Assembly: GCA_030594585.1 (NCBI GenBank)
Contig: JAUVEX010000023.1
Span: 1 to 10,573, forward strand
Direction: 5' to 3'
Length of the DNA stretch: 10,573 nucleotides
Source of the DNA: an archaeon
GTDB taxonomy: Archaea > EX4484-52 > B79-G9
Below the pieces are notes generated by a model. The model worked only from the letters and a program-made list of their open reading frames with translations, was not told the origin of the DNA and did no database searches. A program made the translations under genes and the position numbers. Shown one piece after another: positions 1 through 5,486 of the stretch; the first letter of the stretch is position 1, and each line of letters opens with the position of its first letter.

Positions 1-147
1 GCAGACATTAAGAAGCGCGGCACAGACACATCAGACAAGGACATTGAATTAAAGCTTGCAAAGGACAAGCTGAAACAGGGACGGTTCAAGATGGCTGAGA
101 TTTACATCGACTCTCTTGAAAACTGGCTGGAGAAGAGCAAAAATTAA
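1..147 (+). CDS. C-terminal end of an unrecognised protein (5' truncated by window)
   Basis: Frame 1 is open from the first base to a TAA at 145-147 and gives 48 residues. The peptide is very rich in Lys, Asp and Glu and reads as two amphipathic helices, with a short turn near GRFKMAEI, ending WLEKSKN. No cysteine, membrane segment or catalytic motif is visible. The helix-turn-helix pattern could be the last repeat of a TPR-like or other alpha-helical domain, but the fragment is too short to assign. The Shine-Dalgarno of the next gene (AAGGTG, 146-151) overlaps its stop codon, so the two genes are probably co-transcribed. It is called coding because the frame is open, the composition matches the downstream genes, and the spacing to the next start is tight. 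Confidence 0.65.
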   Translation, partial: ADIKKRGTDTSDKDIELKLAKDKLKQGRFKMAEIYIDSLENWLEKSKN

Positions 148-156
148 GGTGGGTAT

Positions 157-474
157 ATGAAAAAAAAACAAACAGCAATTTGTAAGAAATGCAAAACACA
201 ATACAATTGGATAAATTATTCGGGAGAAACCAAGCACAAATATTATTGTCCGAACTGTCATAAAAAAGGCACTATTATTTCGCTAAAAGAACATAAAAGA
301 TACGAAATGAAAAAAAAGGTTGTCAATAAATTAAAAAAACACATGAATAATGCCCGCAAAATAGATTTTAAAAAAGATACAGGAGATCTGCACTTTTTAT
401 TTGATTATTTTGCACTCGTAGGGTCGCTTATAATAATGGTTGCAGTTATTTTGTATTTTAATGCCTTGGGCTAA
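157..474 (+). CDS. Small zinc-ribbon protein with a C-terminal membrane anchor
   Basis: A 105-residue protein of unknown function. Residues 9-34 hold two CxxC knuckles (C9/C12 and C31/C34, the second as CPNC) separated by an aromatic-rich stretch, typical of a zinc ribbon. A lysine-rich linker follows (about 45-75). A single hydrophobic helix (about residues 84-103, FALVGSLIIMVAVILYF) ends the protein two residues before the stop. This topology suggests a tail-anchored protein with the zinc ribbon in the cytoplasm. The start is supported by AAGGTG at 146-151, five bases before the ATG. It lies nine bases after the previous gene and is probably in its operon. I cannot assign a partner or substrate; a small membrane-tethered adaptor is possible. 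Confidence 0.8.
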   Translation: MKKKQTAICKKCKTQYNWINYSGETKHKYYCPNCHKKGTIISLKEHKRYEMKKKVVNKLKKHMNNARKIDFKKDTGDLHFLFDYFALVGSLIIMVAVILYFNALG

Positions 475-484
475 AGTATATATA
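475..484 (+). promoter_or_regulatory. Archaeal TATA box for the coiled-coil gene
   Basis: AGTATATATA lies directly after the stop codon of the zinc-ribbon gene and about 50 bases before the ATG at 530. With usual archaeal spacing, transcription would start near 505-510 and give a leader of about 20 bases containing a weak AGGG Shine-Dalgarno (521-524). This placement supports 530 over the upstream in-frame ATG at 440, which would lie before the promoter and overlap the previous gene. Confidence 0.55.
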
Positions 485-529
485 CAGAATGAATGCATTA
501 TTAATTATAAAAAAATAAACAGGGTTAAA

Positions 530-2359
530 ATGGCATCTAAAGAAGAAAACAATGACGAAATGCAGGATTTGGAATCCTCCGAAAAGAAAGGCATGCTTAA
601 ATCAGCCAAATCTGTAGTTTCAGAATCGGTTAATGTTTCCGGGGAAAAAGAAAACGCAAAAACAGAAGATAAAAAAGATACACCCCCTTCAAAAGACAAC
701 AAAACAGATAATTCTCAAAAATCTAAAGACTTTAATAGAGATAAAGACGCTATAACTTCCGGTGATTTTAAAAATCTTGAGAAAACCGAAGAAAAAAAGA
801 AAGGTCTCATGGAAAGATTGCTGAACAAAAGCAAAAAAAATAAGTCAAAAGACATAGATTCCGACACAAAAAAAGAGGATGAGTCTCCAAAATTTGGAAA
901 TATTGATGAAGTCTCAAGAAGACTAAAAGAGGTTTCTAAGCATTCAGAAAACACGCAGATGGATTTAGAAAAACTCACAGGAAAACTTGAAGCAGAAAAA
1001 GGCTTTAGGGAGGGGCTTTCAGAGAAAACATCACTCATTTCAGAAGAAATTGGTGAACTTCGATCAATGATTCTTGACCGTGAAAAAAACCTCAACAATA
1101 TGGATACAACATTTGAGATAATAAAAGATCAAGTTCATGATATGAATCCCCAAAGAATAAAAAAAGAATTTGAAAAAAAAGAAAGGGAACTTCTTGAATC
1201 TGCTGCAAAAATAGAACGATTGGAAGGAATTCTTGAAGCGCTTGGAGATGAAATGAAAAAATATAGAATCCAGATGGATAAAATAAAAAACATTGAGAAT
1301 GTACTCCGTGTGGGTGACACCATAGATAAAAAACTTGAGAAACTGAGAACTCGTGAAAATTATATTGAAAAAACATCTGCTAAAGTCGAGCAAATTTTTG
1401 CCGACCTGAATATGCGCACAAAAGATATTGTTGGAATATCTGCAAAAGTTGAAGGTCTTGATGAACTTTCAAAAGATCTTCTAAAGACAACCGAGCAAAA
1501 TTCATTAAAGCTTAATGAAGTTGTTTTCAAGGAAGATCTTACAAAAGAGGATTCAGCAATTAAAAAATCAATAGAAGCAATCACAAAAAAATTCCAGGAA
1601 TCTTTGAGCAGTTCATTAAATGAGACCCACAGGGCAATCAACGAGATACTCCCGATAATAAGAGAGCTTGAAAAAGAAACAGAGAATCTTAAAGCCCTTC
1701 AGGTTCTGAATCCTTTGAAACTAAAGAAGCTTGAAGAGCTGGATATTTCAAAAGCTGAAAAAGTCGTTGATTTCGAGATGAAACTCAACAACATAGAGCA
1801 AGGCCTTGTGGGTTTGAAAGGCGCTTTAGTAAATAATGTGCATGAGCTTGACACGAGAATAAACTTGCGCACCGAAAGGCTTGATGCCCTGGAAAAGCAA
1901 ATGATTGCTGTTTCGAATGAAAACAAGTTGCTCTTCAGCAAATACGAAACAATTCTTAAAGATAAGGGCAATACATCATATACTGATATGATTGCAAAGC
2001 AAGCAAAAGAGATAGAAGCCATTAAAAAATCGCTTTTCCTTATTGAGCACCAATTGTCAAAAGAGCGCAATGCGGGGTATCTTAACAAGGAGACTAAAAT
2101 GGAAATCCAAAAGTCGGGCATTGTCCCTGCAGACGGCGGTTCTATGGATCCATTGCCCGCACACCATAAGGAAACAACACCCGAACAAATAAAAACACTC
2201 ATTGAAGAAGCAAAAAGAAGCCTTGCTTCAGGCAATATTGCGGATGCAAGGCTAAAATACAAACAGATAAAAGAAAATTTTTCCTTACTGGAAGATACGT
2301 CTGAAAAACCACAGATATATGAGGAGATAATGAGCATTTACAATGCTATTAATACCTGA
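530..2359 (+). CDS. Large cytoplasmic coiled-coil protein with a C-terminal helical (TPR/MIT-like) domain
   Basis: A 609-residue protein with no membrane segment or signal peptide. Residues 1 to about 85 are Lys/Glu/Asp/Ser-rich and look disordered. Around 88-106 a strongly basic amphipathic stretch (KKKGLMERLLNKSKKNKSK) could touch membrane or nucleic acid. From about 125 to 540 heptad-like spacing of Leu/Ile with Lys/Glu predicts long coiled coils. A Pro/Gly-containing linker (about 530-550, IVPADGG then DPLPAHH) leads to a final helical hairpin of about 58 residues. That domain has the pattern seen at the ends of many DPANN-type proteins: EEAKRSLASGNIADARLKY, then IYEEIMSIYN, resembling one TPR or MIT unit. 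I chose the ATG at 530 because the TATA box precedes it and the in-frame ATG at 440 overlaps the previous gene. A structural or scaffold role is inferred. There is too little signal to call it an archaellum FlaC/D-type protein. Confidence 0.8.
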   Translation: MASKEENNDEMQDLESSEKKGMLKSAKSVVSESVNVSGEKENAKTEDKKDTPPSKDNKTDNSQKSKDFNRDKDAITSGDFKNLEKTEEKKKGLMERLLNKSKKNKSKDIDSDTKKEDESPKFGNIDEVSRRLKEVSKHSENTQMDLEKLTGKLEAEKGFREGLSEKTSLISEEIGELRSMILDREKNLNNMDTTFEIIKDQVHDMNPQRIKKEFEKKERELLESAAKIERLEGILEALGDEMKKYRIQMDKIKNIENVLRVGDTIDKKLEKLRTRENYIEKTSAKVEQIFADLNMRTKDIVGISAKVEGLDELSKDLLKTTEQNSLKLNEVVFKEDLTKEDSAIKKSIEAITKKFQESLSSSLNETHRAINEILPIIRELEKETENLKALQVLNPLKLKKLEELDISKAEKVVDFEMKLNNIEQGLVGLKGALVNNVHELDTRINLRTERLDALEKQMIAVSNENKLLFSKYETILKDKGNTSYTDMIAKQAKEIEAIKKSLFLIEHQLSKERNAGYLNKETKMEIQKSGIVPADGGSMDPLPAHHKETTPEQIKTLIEEAKRSLASGNIADARLKYKQIKENFSLLEDTSEKPQIYEEIMSIYNAINT

Positions 2360-2378
2360 TTATTGAGGTGTATTGGCA

Positions 2379-2846
2379 ATGCTTAAAAAAAATACAAGTT
2401 TATGGTTTTCAATAGTGCTTGTTTTGTTCTTAGCCGGTTGTGTTTCTCAGCCAAACATTCCAAACATTAATTCTTCCATTAATTCTTCAACAGGCGATGA
2501 GCACAATCAAACACAAGGGCAAATTAAATTGTTTACAATAACAAAAGACGGCTCTTTCCAATTAGATGAATGCAAAAGCAGAGGATTAGAGAATGAAGTA
2601 ATAATGTTTGAATCGAAATATTGCGGCCACTGCGCAACTACACTGCCTGTTTTTCAGGAAGCGTGCAGGGATATGGGCGTTGAACCTACAATACTAGACC
2701 TAACTGATGGGGAAGCTAAAGAATTGATGAAATCCTACGGGCTTGATATAAGGTATACGCCAACATTCGTCTTTGGATGTGATTATTATGTTGGCGTCAA
2801 GACAGAGGAAAATTATTTAAGGCTGTGCGAACTGTTTTTAGAATAG
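2379..2846 (+). CDS. Lipoprotein thioredoxin-fold protein (CGHC active site)
   Basis: A 155-residue predicted cell-surface thiol-disulfide protein. Residues 1-21 form a signal peptide with basic n-region, hydrophobic core and lipobox LAGC, so C21 should be lipidated. Residues 22-48 are a Ser/Asn-rich tether with three N-glycosylation sequons (N31-S-S, N35-S-S, N43-Q-T). The thioredoxin domain follows: active site C82-G-H-C85 preceded by an aromatic (KYCGHC), and cis-proline P128 in YTPTF. CGHC is the dipeptide of PDI-type oxidoreductases. Extra cysteines at 65, 96, 134 and 150 could form structural disulfides. The ATG at 2379 lies eight bases after GAGGTG (2365-2370); the in-frame TTG at 2373 is only two bases away and less likely. 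It sits ten bases before a CcdA-like membrane protein, its likely electron partner. Confidence 0.88.
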   Translation: MLKKNTSLWFSIVLVLFLAGCVSQPNIPNINSSINSSTGDEHNQTQGQIKLFTITKDGSFQLDECKSRGLENEVIMFESKYCGHCATTLPVFQEACRDMGVEPTILDLTDGEAKELMKSYGLDIRYTPTFVFGCDYYVGVKTEENYLRLCELFLE

Positions 2847-2855
2847 GCGCGTTTT

Positions 2856-3686
2856 ATGAAAGAGAAAATAAAAAAAGTAATACTAACATCTCTTACAGCT
2901 TTAACACTTGTTTTTGTTTATTTTGCTGCAAAAACAGTATCCCCTACATATTTAAAAGACATGGGGCTTTCGCTCCCATTGCCTGTTTTTACATTCCTGA
3001 TTTCTATTGTTGACGGCTTTAATCCATGCAATCTTTTTGTATTGACTCTTTTGATGAGTCTTATGCTTTCAGAGTCTCATTCCAGAAAACGGATATATGT
3101 TGTGGGCTTTAGTTTTGTGGTGGTTGTTTATTTGTTTTATTATTTTTTCATGGTGGCATGGCTGAACATTTTTAAGTACATTGGTTTTGTGGATGGATTG
3201 AGGATTGCAATTGGGATTCTTGCAGTTGTGGCAGGAGCTATAAACTGTAAAGAATATTTCTTTTACAGGAAAGGCATAACTCTTATGATACAGGACAGGC
3301 ATGTAGGGCCGCTCAAAAAAAAGATTGATGATGTTTCAAAAATGATTAAAGACGCGCCTATGCGGTCGTTGATGGGTTCGGCTATAATGCTTGCAATATT
3401 TGCATCGCTTGTTGAACTGCCCTGCACCGCAGGATTTCCAATAATATATACAAGCCTTTTGTCAGGAATTTATCTTGAGAACAGTTTGATGTATTATGCG
3501 TATATTGCGCTTTATAATGCATTTTATGTGCTGCCATTGACAGTTGTAATATTTGTATTGGGCTATACATTCAATGGAAAACCTATGGATAAAAACACAA
3601 TGGCCCTGATAAAATTCATTGGCGGAAGCATTATGCTTTTGCTTGGAATTCTTTTGCTTGTAAATCCCGCTTTGATAGGGCTTTAA
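2856..3686 (+). CDS. CcdA/DsbD-like transmembrane thiol electron carrier
   Basis: A 276-residue polytopic membrane protein with about seven hydrophobic segments, the first at residues 8-25. Two cysteines sit in the expected places for the CcdA/DsbD transmembrane domain: C58 in GFNPCN near the second helix, and C190 in VELPCTAGFP, a signature context in this family. They would form the disulfide that carries electrons from cytoplasmic thioredoxin across the membrane. A third cysteine, C131, is in a loop. The preceding gene encodes a surface thioredoxin-like lipoprotein, so the pair probably reduces or isomerises disulfides outside the membrane; this partnership is inferred from adjacency and family knowledge. 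The spacing between the genes is nine bases and the Shine-Dalgarno is weak, so coupling is likely. No cytochrome c maturation gene is visible nearby. Confidence 0.85.
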   Translation: MKEKIKKVILTSLTALTLVFVYFAAKTVSPTYLKDMGLSLPLPVFTFLISIVDGFNPCNLFVLTLLMSLMLSESHSRKRIYVVGFSFVVVVYLFYYFFMVAWLNIFKYIGFVDGLRIAIGILAVVAGAINCKEYFFYRKGITLMIQDRHVGPLKKKIDDVSKMIKDAPMRSLMGSAIMLAIFASLVELPCTAGFPIIYTSLLSGIYLENSLMYYAYIALYNAFYVLPLTVVIFVLGYTFNGKPMDKNTMALIKFIGGSIMLLLGILLLVNPALIGL

Positions 3687-3711
3687 TGATTATTGGTTTC
3701 TTAGCGTAGTT

Positions 3712-3740
3712 AGGCAAACTGTGCCTTTGAATTTTTTGTT
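3712..3740 (+). terminator. Hairpin plus T-run after the redox pair
   Basis: AGGCA (3712-3716) pairs with TGCCT (3722-3726) around a five-base loop. T-rich sequence follows, including six consecutive T at 3732-3737. It lies 26 bases after the CcdA-like stop codon and before the next promoter, as expected for a terminator. The stem is short; the T-run alone would suffice in archaea. Confidence 0.5.
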
Positions 3741-3754
3741 CTTGAATTATTGCG

Positions 3755-3770
3755 GGTTCTATTTCGAACC
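3755..3770 (+). promoter_or_regulatory. Palindrome GGTTC-N6-GAACC just upstream of the BRE/TATA
   Basis: A perfect 5-bp inverted repeat (3755-3759 and 3766-3770) with a TATTTC spacer ends exactly where the BRE-like CCGAAA begins. Its centre is about 18 bp before the TATA centre, a position used by archaeal activators and also by repressors that block TFB. Binding of any protein is inference. Confidence 0.3.
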
Positions 3771-3785
3771 GAAAGGTTTATATAA
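3769..3785 (+). promoter_or_regulatory. BRE and TATA box of the DUF134 operon
   Basis: CCGAAAGG (3769-3776, BRE-like purine run) is followed by TTTATATAA (3777-3785), a near-consensus archaeal TATA box. The expected start site, about 25 bases after the TATA centre, falls on or next to the A of the ATG at 3807, so the first mRNA of the operon is predicted to be leaderless. No Shine-Dalgarno is seen before 3807, which agrees. Confidence 0.7.
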
Positions 3786-3787
3786 TG

Positions 3788-3807
3788 TTATGCATAATAA
3801 TGCATAA
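3788..3807 (+). promoter_or_regulatory. Tandem ATGCAT operator over the start site
   Basis: Two abutting 10-mers, TTATGCATAA (3788-3797, perfectly palindromic) and TAATGCATAA (3798-3807, one base off palindromic), sit one helical turn apart between the TATA box and the start codon; the last A is the A of the ATG. This is a classic position for an archaeal repressor site. The gene it precedes is a helix-turn-helix regulator, so autoregulation is the simplest reading. Binding itself is inferred. Confidence 0.5.
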
Positions 3808-4286
3808 TGGTAAGGCCAAGAAAAAACAGGATTGTTGAATATGAACCCAAAGTAACCTATTTCAAGCCGCAGGCAGTTCCTTTGTCAGAGCTTCAGGAAG
3901 TTATATTAACAGTTGATGAGCTTGAAGCTGTTCGGTTAAGTGACTTTACAGGCATGAACCAAACGCATGCGGCGCACAGGATGGGATTTCACCAGTCAAC
4001 ATTCCAAAGGACTCTTGCAATCGCAAGACAGAAAATATCAGATGCCATAGTCAACGGAAAAGCAATAAAAATACAAGGAGGTGCGTATATTATGCCAGGT
4101 GGAGACAGAACAGGACCTGCAGGAGCAGGAGGAAGAGGACAGGGCCGCGGTCGCGGAGCTGGATTTGGCGGTGCGCCCGCAACATGCAAATGCCCTGCAT
4201 GCGGACACGAACAGCCGCATACAAGAGGACAGCCATGCATTGAGCTAAAATGCCCAAAATGCGGAGCACAAATGATAAGGGGATAA
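3807..4286 (+). CDS. DUF134 (UPF0251) HTH regulator fused to a DUF5320-like zinc-ribbon domain
   Basis: A 159-residue two-part protein. Residues 1-92 match the DUF134/UPF0251 family: the MVRPRKNR start, then FKPQAVPLSELQEVILTVDE, then a sigma-like helix-turn-helix (about 43-82) with AAHRMGFHQSTFQRTL as turn and recognition helix, then ARQKISDAI. The family is a probable DNA-binding regulator. Residues 96-159 begin MPGGDRTGPAGAGG, the characteristic N-terminus of DUF5320 proteins, followed by a Gly/Arg-rich run and a zinc ribbon (C129/C132 and C149/C152, with extra C127 and C144). DUF134 proteins usually end near the junction. A full Shine-Dalgarno and ATG remain at the junction (4075-4094), so the second domain may also be made alone. 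The gene heads the metal-cluster operon. Zinc or iron sensing through the ribbon is possible but unproven. Confidence 0.85.
   Translation: MVRPRKNRIVEYEPKVTYFKPQAVPLSELQEVILTVDELEAVRLSDFTGMNQTHAAHRMGFHQSTFQRTLAIARQKISDAIVNGKAIKIQGGAYIMPGGDRTGPAGAGGRGQGRGRGAGFGGAPATCKCPACGHEQPHTRGQPCIELKCPKCGAQMIRG
4075..4094 (+). promoter_or_regulatory. Internal Shine-Dalgarno and in-frame ATG at the domain junction
   Basis: AAGGAGGTG (4075-4083) is the best Shine-Dalgarno match seen in the window. It stands eight bases before an in-frame ATG at 4092-4094, codon 96 of the regulator. That ATG opens the DUF5320-like domain, and initiation there would give a separate 64-residue zinc-ribbon protein (4092-4286). 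The match is direct; use in the cell is inferred. Confidence 0.6.
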
Positions 4287-4340
4287 AGCAAAAAAATAAC
4301 TAAAAGAGGTGAAGAAAATGCCAGGTGGAGACGGAACAGG
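4092..4340 (+). repeat. Diverged tandem repeat of the DUF5320 5' end
   Basis: The 23 bases at 4092-4114 and at 4318-4340 (ATGCCAGGTGGAGAC then RGAACAGG) differ at one position. Both copies are preceded by a GGTG-type Shine-Dalgarno. The coding regions then diverge: the first copy continues into a zinc ribbon, the second into a glutamate/lysine helix. This suggests an old duplication of a DUF5320-type gene, with the upstream copy now read through from the regulator. Confidence 0.6.
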
Positions 4341-4608
4341 CCCAAGAGGAATGGGGCCTATGACAGGAAGAGGCGCAGGATATTGTGCGGAATATAATAT
4401 GGGTTCTGCAAATCCAATGCCGCGAAGAGGTGTATTTGCAAGAGGCAGAGGATTTAGAGCAGGCTTATTTCAAAACGAAGCAGCCGCAGCACAAGTCCCG
4501 CAGCAGCCATCAAAAGAAGAACGCATACAAGCACTGGAACAGCAAAAATCTGCAATTGAAAATGGCCTGAAACGAATAGAAGAAGAGTTAAATGAGCTAA
4601 AAAAGTGA
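4318..4608 (+). CDS. DUF5320 family small protein
   Basis: A 96-residue protein starting MPGGDGTGPRGMGPMTGRG, the hallmark N-terminus of DUF5320, followed by AGYC (C25 of the GYC motif), a Gly/Arg/Phe-rich middle and a Gln/Ala-rich linker. Residues about 62-96 form a charged helix (ERIQALEQQKSAIENGLKR then EELNELKK) that should make a coiled coil. I place the start at the ATG at 4318, after AGAGGTGA (4305-4312), because the family N-terminus begins exactly there; an in-frame GTG at 4309 lies inside the Shine-Dalgarno. DUF5320 genes recur beside NifX-like proteins and Fe-S MinD-like ATPases in anaerobes. The molecular role is unknown; a small partner or adaptor of the metal-cluster proteins is the usual guess. 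Confidence 0.82.
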   Translation: MPGGDGTGPRGMGPMTGRGAGYCAEYNMGSANPMPRRGVFARGRGFRAGLFQNEAAAAQVPQQPSKEERIQALEQQKSAIENGLKRIEEELNELKK

Positions 4609-4619
4609 AATTCAAAATA

Positions 4620-4665
4620 GGCAGGGCACATGCAAAAATACCCCCTGCCCTTGTTTAACTTTTGT
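4620..4665 (+). terminator. GC-rich hairpin with T-rich tail between DUF5320 and the first NifX-like gene
   Basis: GGCAGGG (4620-4626) pairs perfectly with CCCTGCC (4643-4649) across a 16-base loop. T-rich sequence follows (TTGTTTAACTTTT, 4651-4663). It starts 12 bases after the DUF5320 stop. It could be a terminator or attenuator separating regulator from effector genes, or an mRNA-stability element. The tail is less uniform than a strong terminator's. Confidence 0.5.
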
Positions 4666-4668
4666 ATA
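4658..4668 (+). promoter_or_regulatory. Possible secondary promoter for the NifX/ATPase genes
   Basis: ACTTTTGTATA overlaps the end of the hairpin tail and resembles a weak TATA box. A start near 4690 would give a leader of about 25 bases carrying the strong Shine-Dalgarno AAAGGAGG (4699-4706) of the next gene. A Shine-Dalgarno leader here contrasts with the leaderless upstream promoter. The box is a poor consensus match. Confidence 0.25.
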
Positions 4669-4715
4669 CCTAATAATATTACTAACATACTAAACATTAA
4701 AGGAGGCGTAAACAT

Positions 4716-5093
4716 ATGAAAATCGTAGTCAGTTCAACAGGAGACAATATAGACAGTCAGATAGATATGCGCTTTGGAAGATGCGCTTATTTCCTTACAG
4801 TTGATGTAGAAAACAATGAGATAAAGAGTGTTTCTGCTGTAAAGAATGAAGGCGCAGTACAGGCGCATGGTGCAGGTGTTACAGCTGCGCAACAGGTCGG
4901 CAATATGAAACCGGACAAGCTAATCACAGGCAACTTAGGACCGAATGCATCAGGGATAATAAACCAGCTTGGAATCGAGACTTATCAGGCATCGGGAAAT
5001 ATCAAAGATGCGGTAATGCAACTTGTAGAAGGAAAACTGCCAAAACTTGAAAATATTGTGCCCGGGCATTCCGGTACAGGCAATACAGAGTAG
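4716..5093 (+). CDS. NifX/NifB-type metal-cluster-binding protein (dinitrogenase FeMo-cofactor family), copy 1
   Basis: A 125-residue member of the Nitro_FeMo-Co family (NifX, NafY C-domain, MTH1175, orange protein), whose RNase-H-like fold carries Fe/Mo/S or Mo/Cu/S clusters. Visible hallmarks are the MKIVVSSTG beta strand, IDMRFGRCAYF (C23 in the FGRC motif), AHGAGVTAAQQVGNMKPDKL and TGNLGPNASGIINQLGIETY, then a helix and a variable tail. C23 is the only cysteine. The start is fixed by AAAGGAGG (4699-4706), nine bases before the ATG. A second paralogue begins 15 bases after the stop codon. No nitrogenase gene is present, so a role in an ORP-like or other non-nitrogenase cluster is more likely than FeMo-cofactor synthesis. 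The metal bound cannot be read from sequence. Confidence 0.88.
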   Translation: MKIVVSSTGDNIDSQIDMRFGRCAYFLTVDVENNEIKSVSAVKNEGAVQAHGAGVTAAQQVGNMKPDKLITGNLGPNASGIINQLGIETYQASGNIKDAVMQLVEGKLPKLENIVPGHSGTGNTE

Positions 5094-5108
5094 TCGGAGG
5101 CAATGCAT

Positions 5109-5486
5109 ATGAAAATCGTAATATCAACAGACAACGGGCAGGTATCAGAACATTTCGGCAGATGCCCGCAGTTTACAATTGCGGATATTGAGGATGGAAA
5201 AGTGACCAAAAAAGAGACAATTGAAAATCCAGGACACGAAACCGGATCTTTGCCGAAGTTCTTTCATGAAATGGGCGCAGGAATTGTAATTGCCGGGGGT
5301 GCCGGAGCGCGTGCGCAGGAATTTTTTAGCGAATACGGAATAAAGCTGATTATTGGAGTTGCGGGCAGTGTAGATGATGTGGTAGAAAAATATGCTGCGA
5401 ACGAACTTGATGCCGGGGAAAGCACATGTGTTCCGCGCACAGGAAAAGGATATGGCATAAAAAAGGAAGACGGACATGAAGACTAA
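5109..5486 (+). CDS. NifX/NifB-type metal-cluster-binding protein, copy 2
   Basis: A 125-residue paralogue of the preceding gene. It keeps the first strand (MKIVISTDNG), the VSEHFGRCPQF motif (C19) and the central region AGIVIAGGAGARAQEFF, in place of the TGN-GPNA segment of copy 1. A C-terminal GESTCVPRTGKGYG stretch adds C107, typical of the subgroup encoded next to Fe-S MinD-like ATPases. The CGGAGG Shine-Dalgarno (5095-5100) is eight bases before the ATG at 5109 but only two before an in-frame ATG at 5103, so I choose 5109. The 3' end overlaps the next gene by 11 bases, implying translational coupling. The two copies may form a heterodimer or act as carrier and acceptor of one cluster; this is inference. 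Confidence 0.87.
   Translation: MKIVISTDNGQVSEHFGRCPQFTIADIEDGKVTKKETIENPGHETGSLPKFFHEMGAGIVIAGGAGARAQEFFSEYGIKLIIGVAGSVDDVVEKYAANELDAGESTCVPRTGKGYGIKKEDGHED

Noticed and set aside
440..529. N-terminal extension of the coiled-coil protein from ATG 440
   Set aside because: It overlaps the end of the zinc-ribbon gene, lies largely upstream of or over the TATA box, and has a composition unlike the rest of the protein.
715..1098. Long minus-strand open frames opposite the coiled-coil gene (also 1064-1393 and 1699-2337)
   Set aside because: They are rich in Phe, Ser and Leu, the expected antisense of Lys/Glu-rich AT-biased coding sequence, and lack Shine-Dalgarno or promoter signals. The + strand gene explains the region.
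2825..3013. Small + strand frame overlapping the thioredoxin and CcdA-like genes
   Set aside because: Out of frame with both, both of which have clear family motifs. No start signal; reads as a frame shadow.
3755..3770. tRNA T-arm remnant or attachment site
   Set aside because: GGTTC...GAACC looks like a T-arm, but the loop is six bases without TTCRA and no acceptor or anticodon arm is found nearby.
3989..4345. Minus-strand frame opposite the regulator and DUF5320 genes
   Set aside because: Its Pro/Ala/Cys-rich composition mirrors the Gly/Arg-rich repeat on the + strand. It has no start signals and crosses two well-supported genes.
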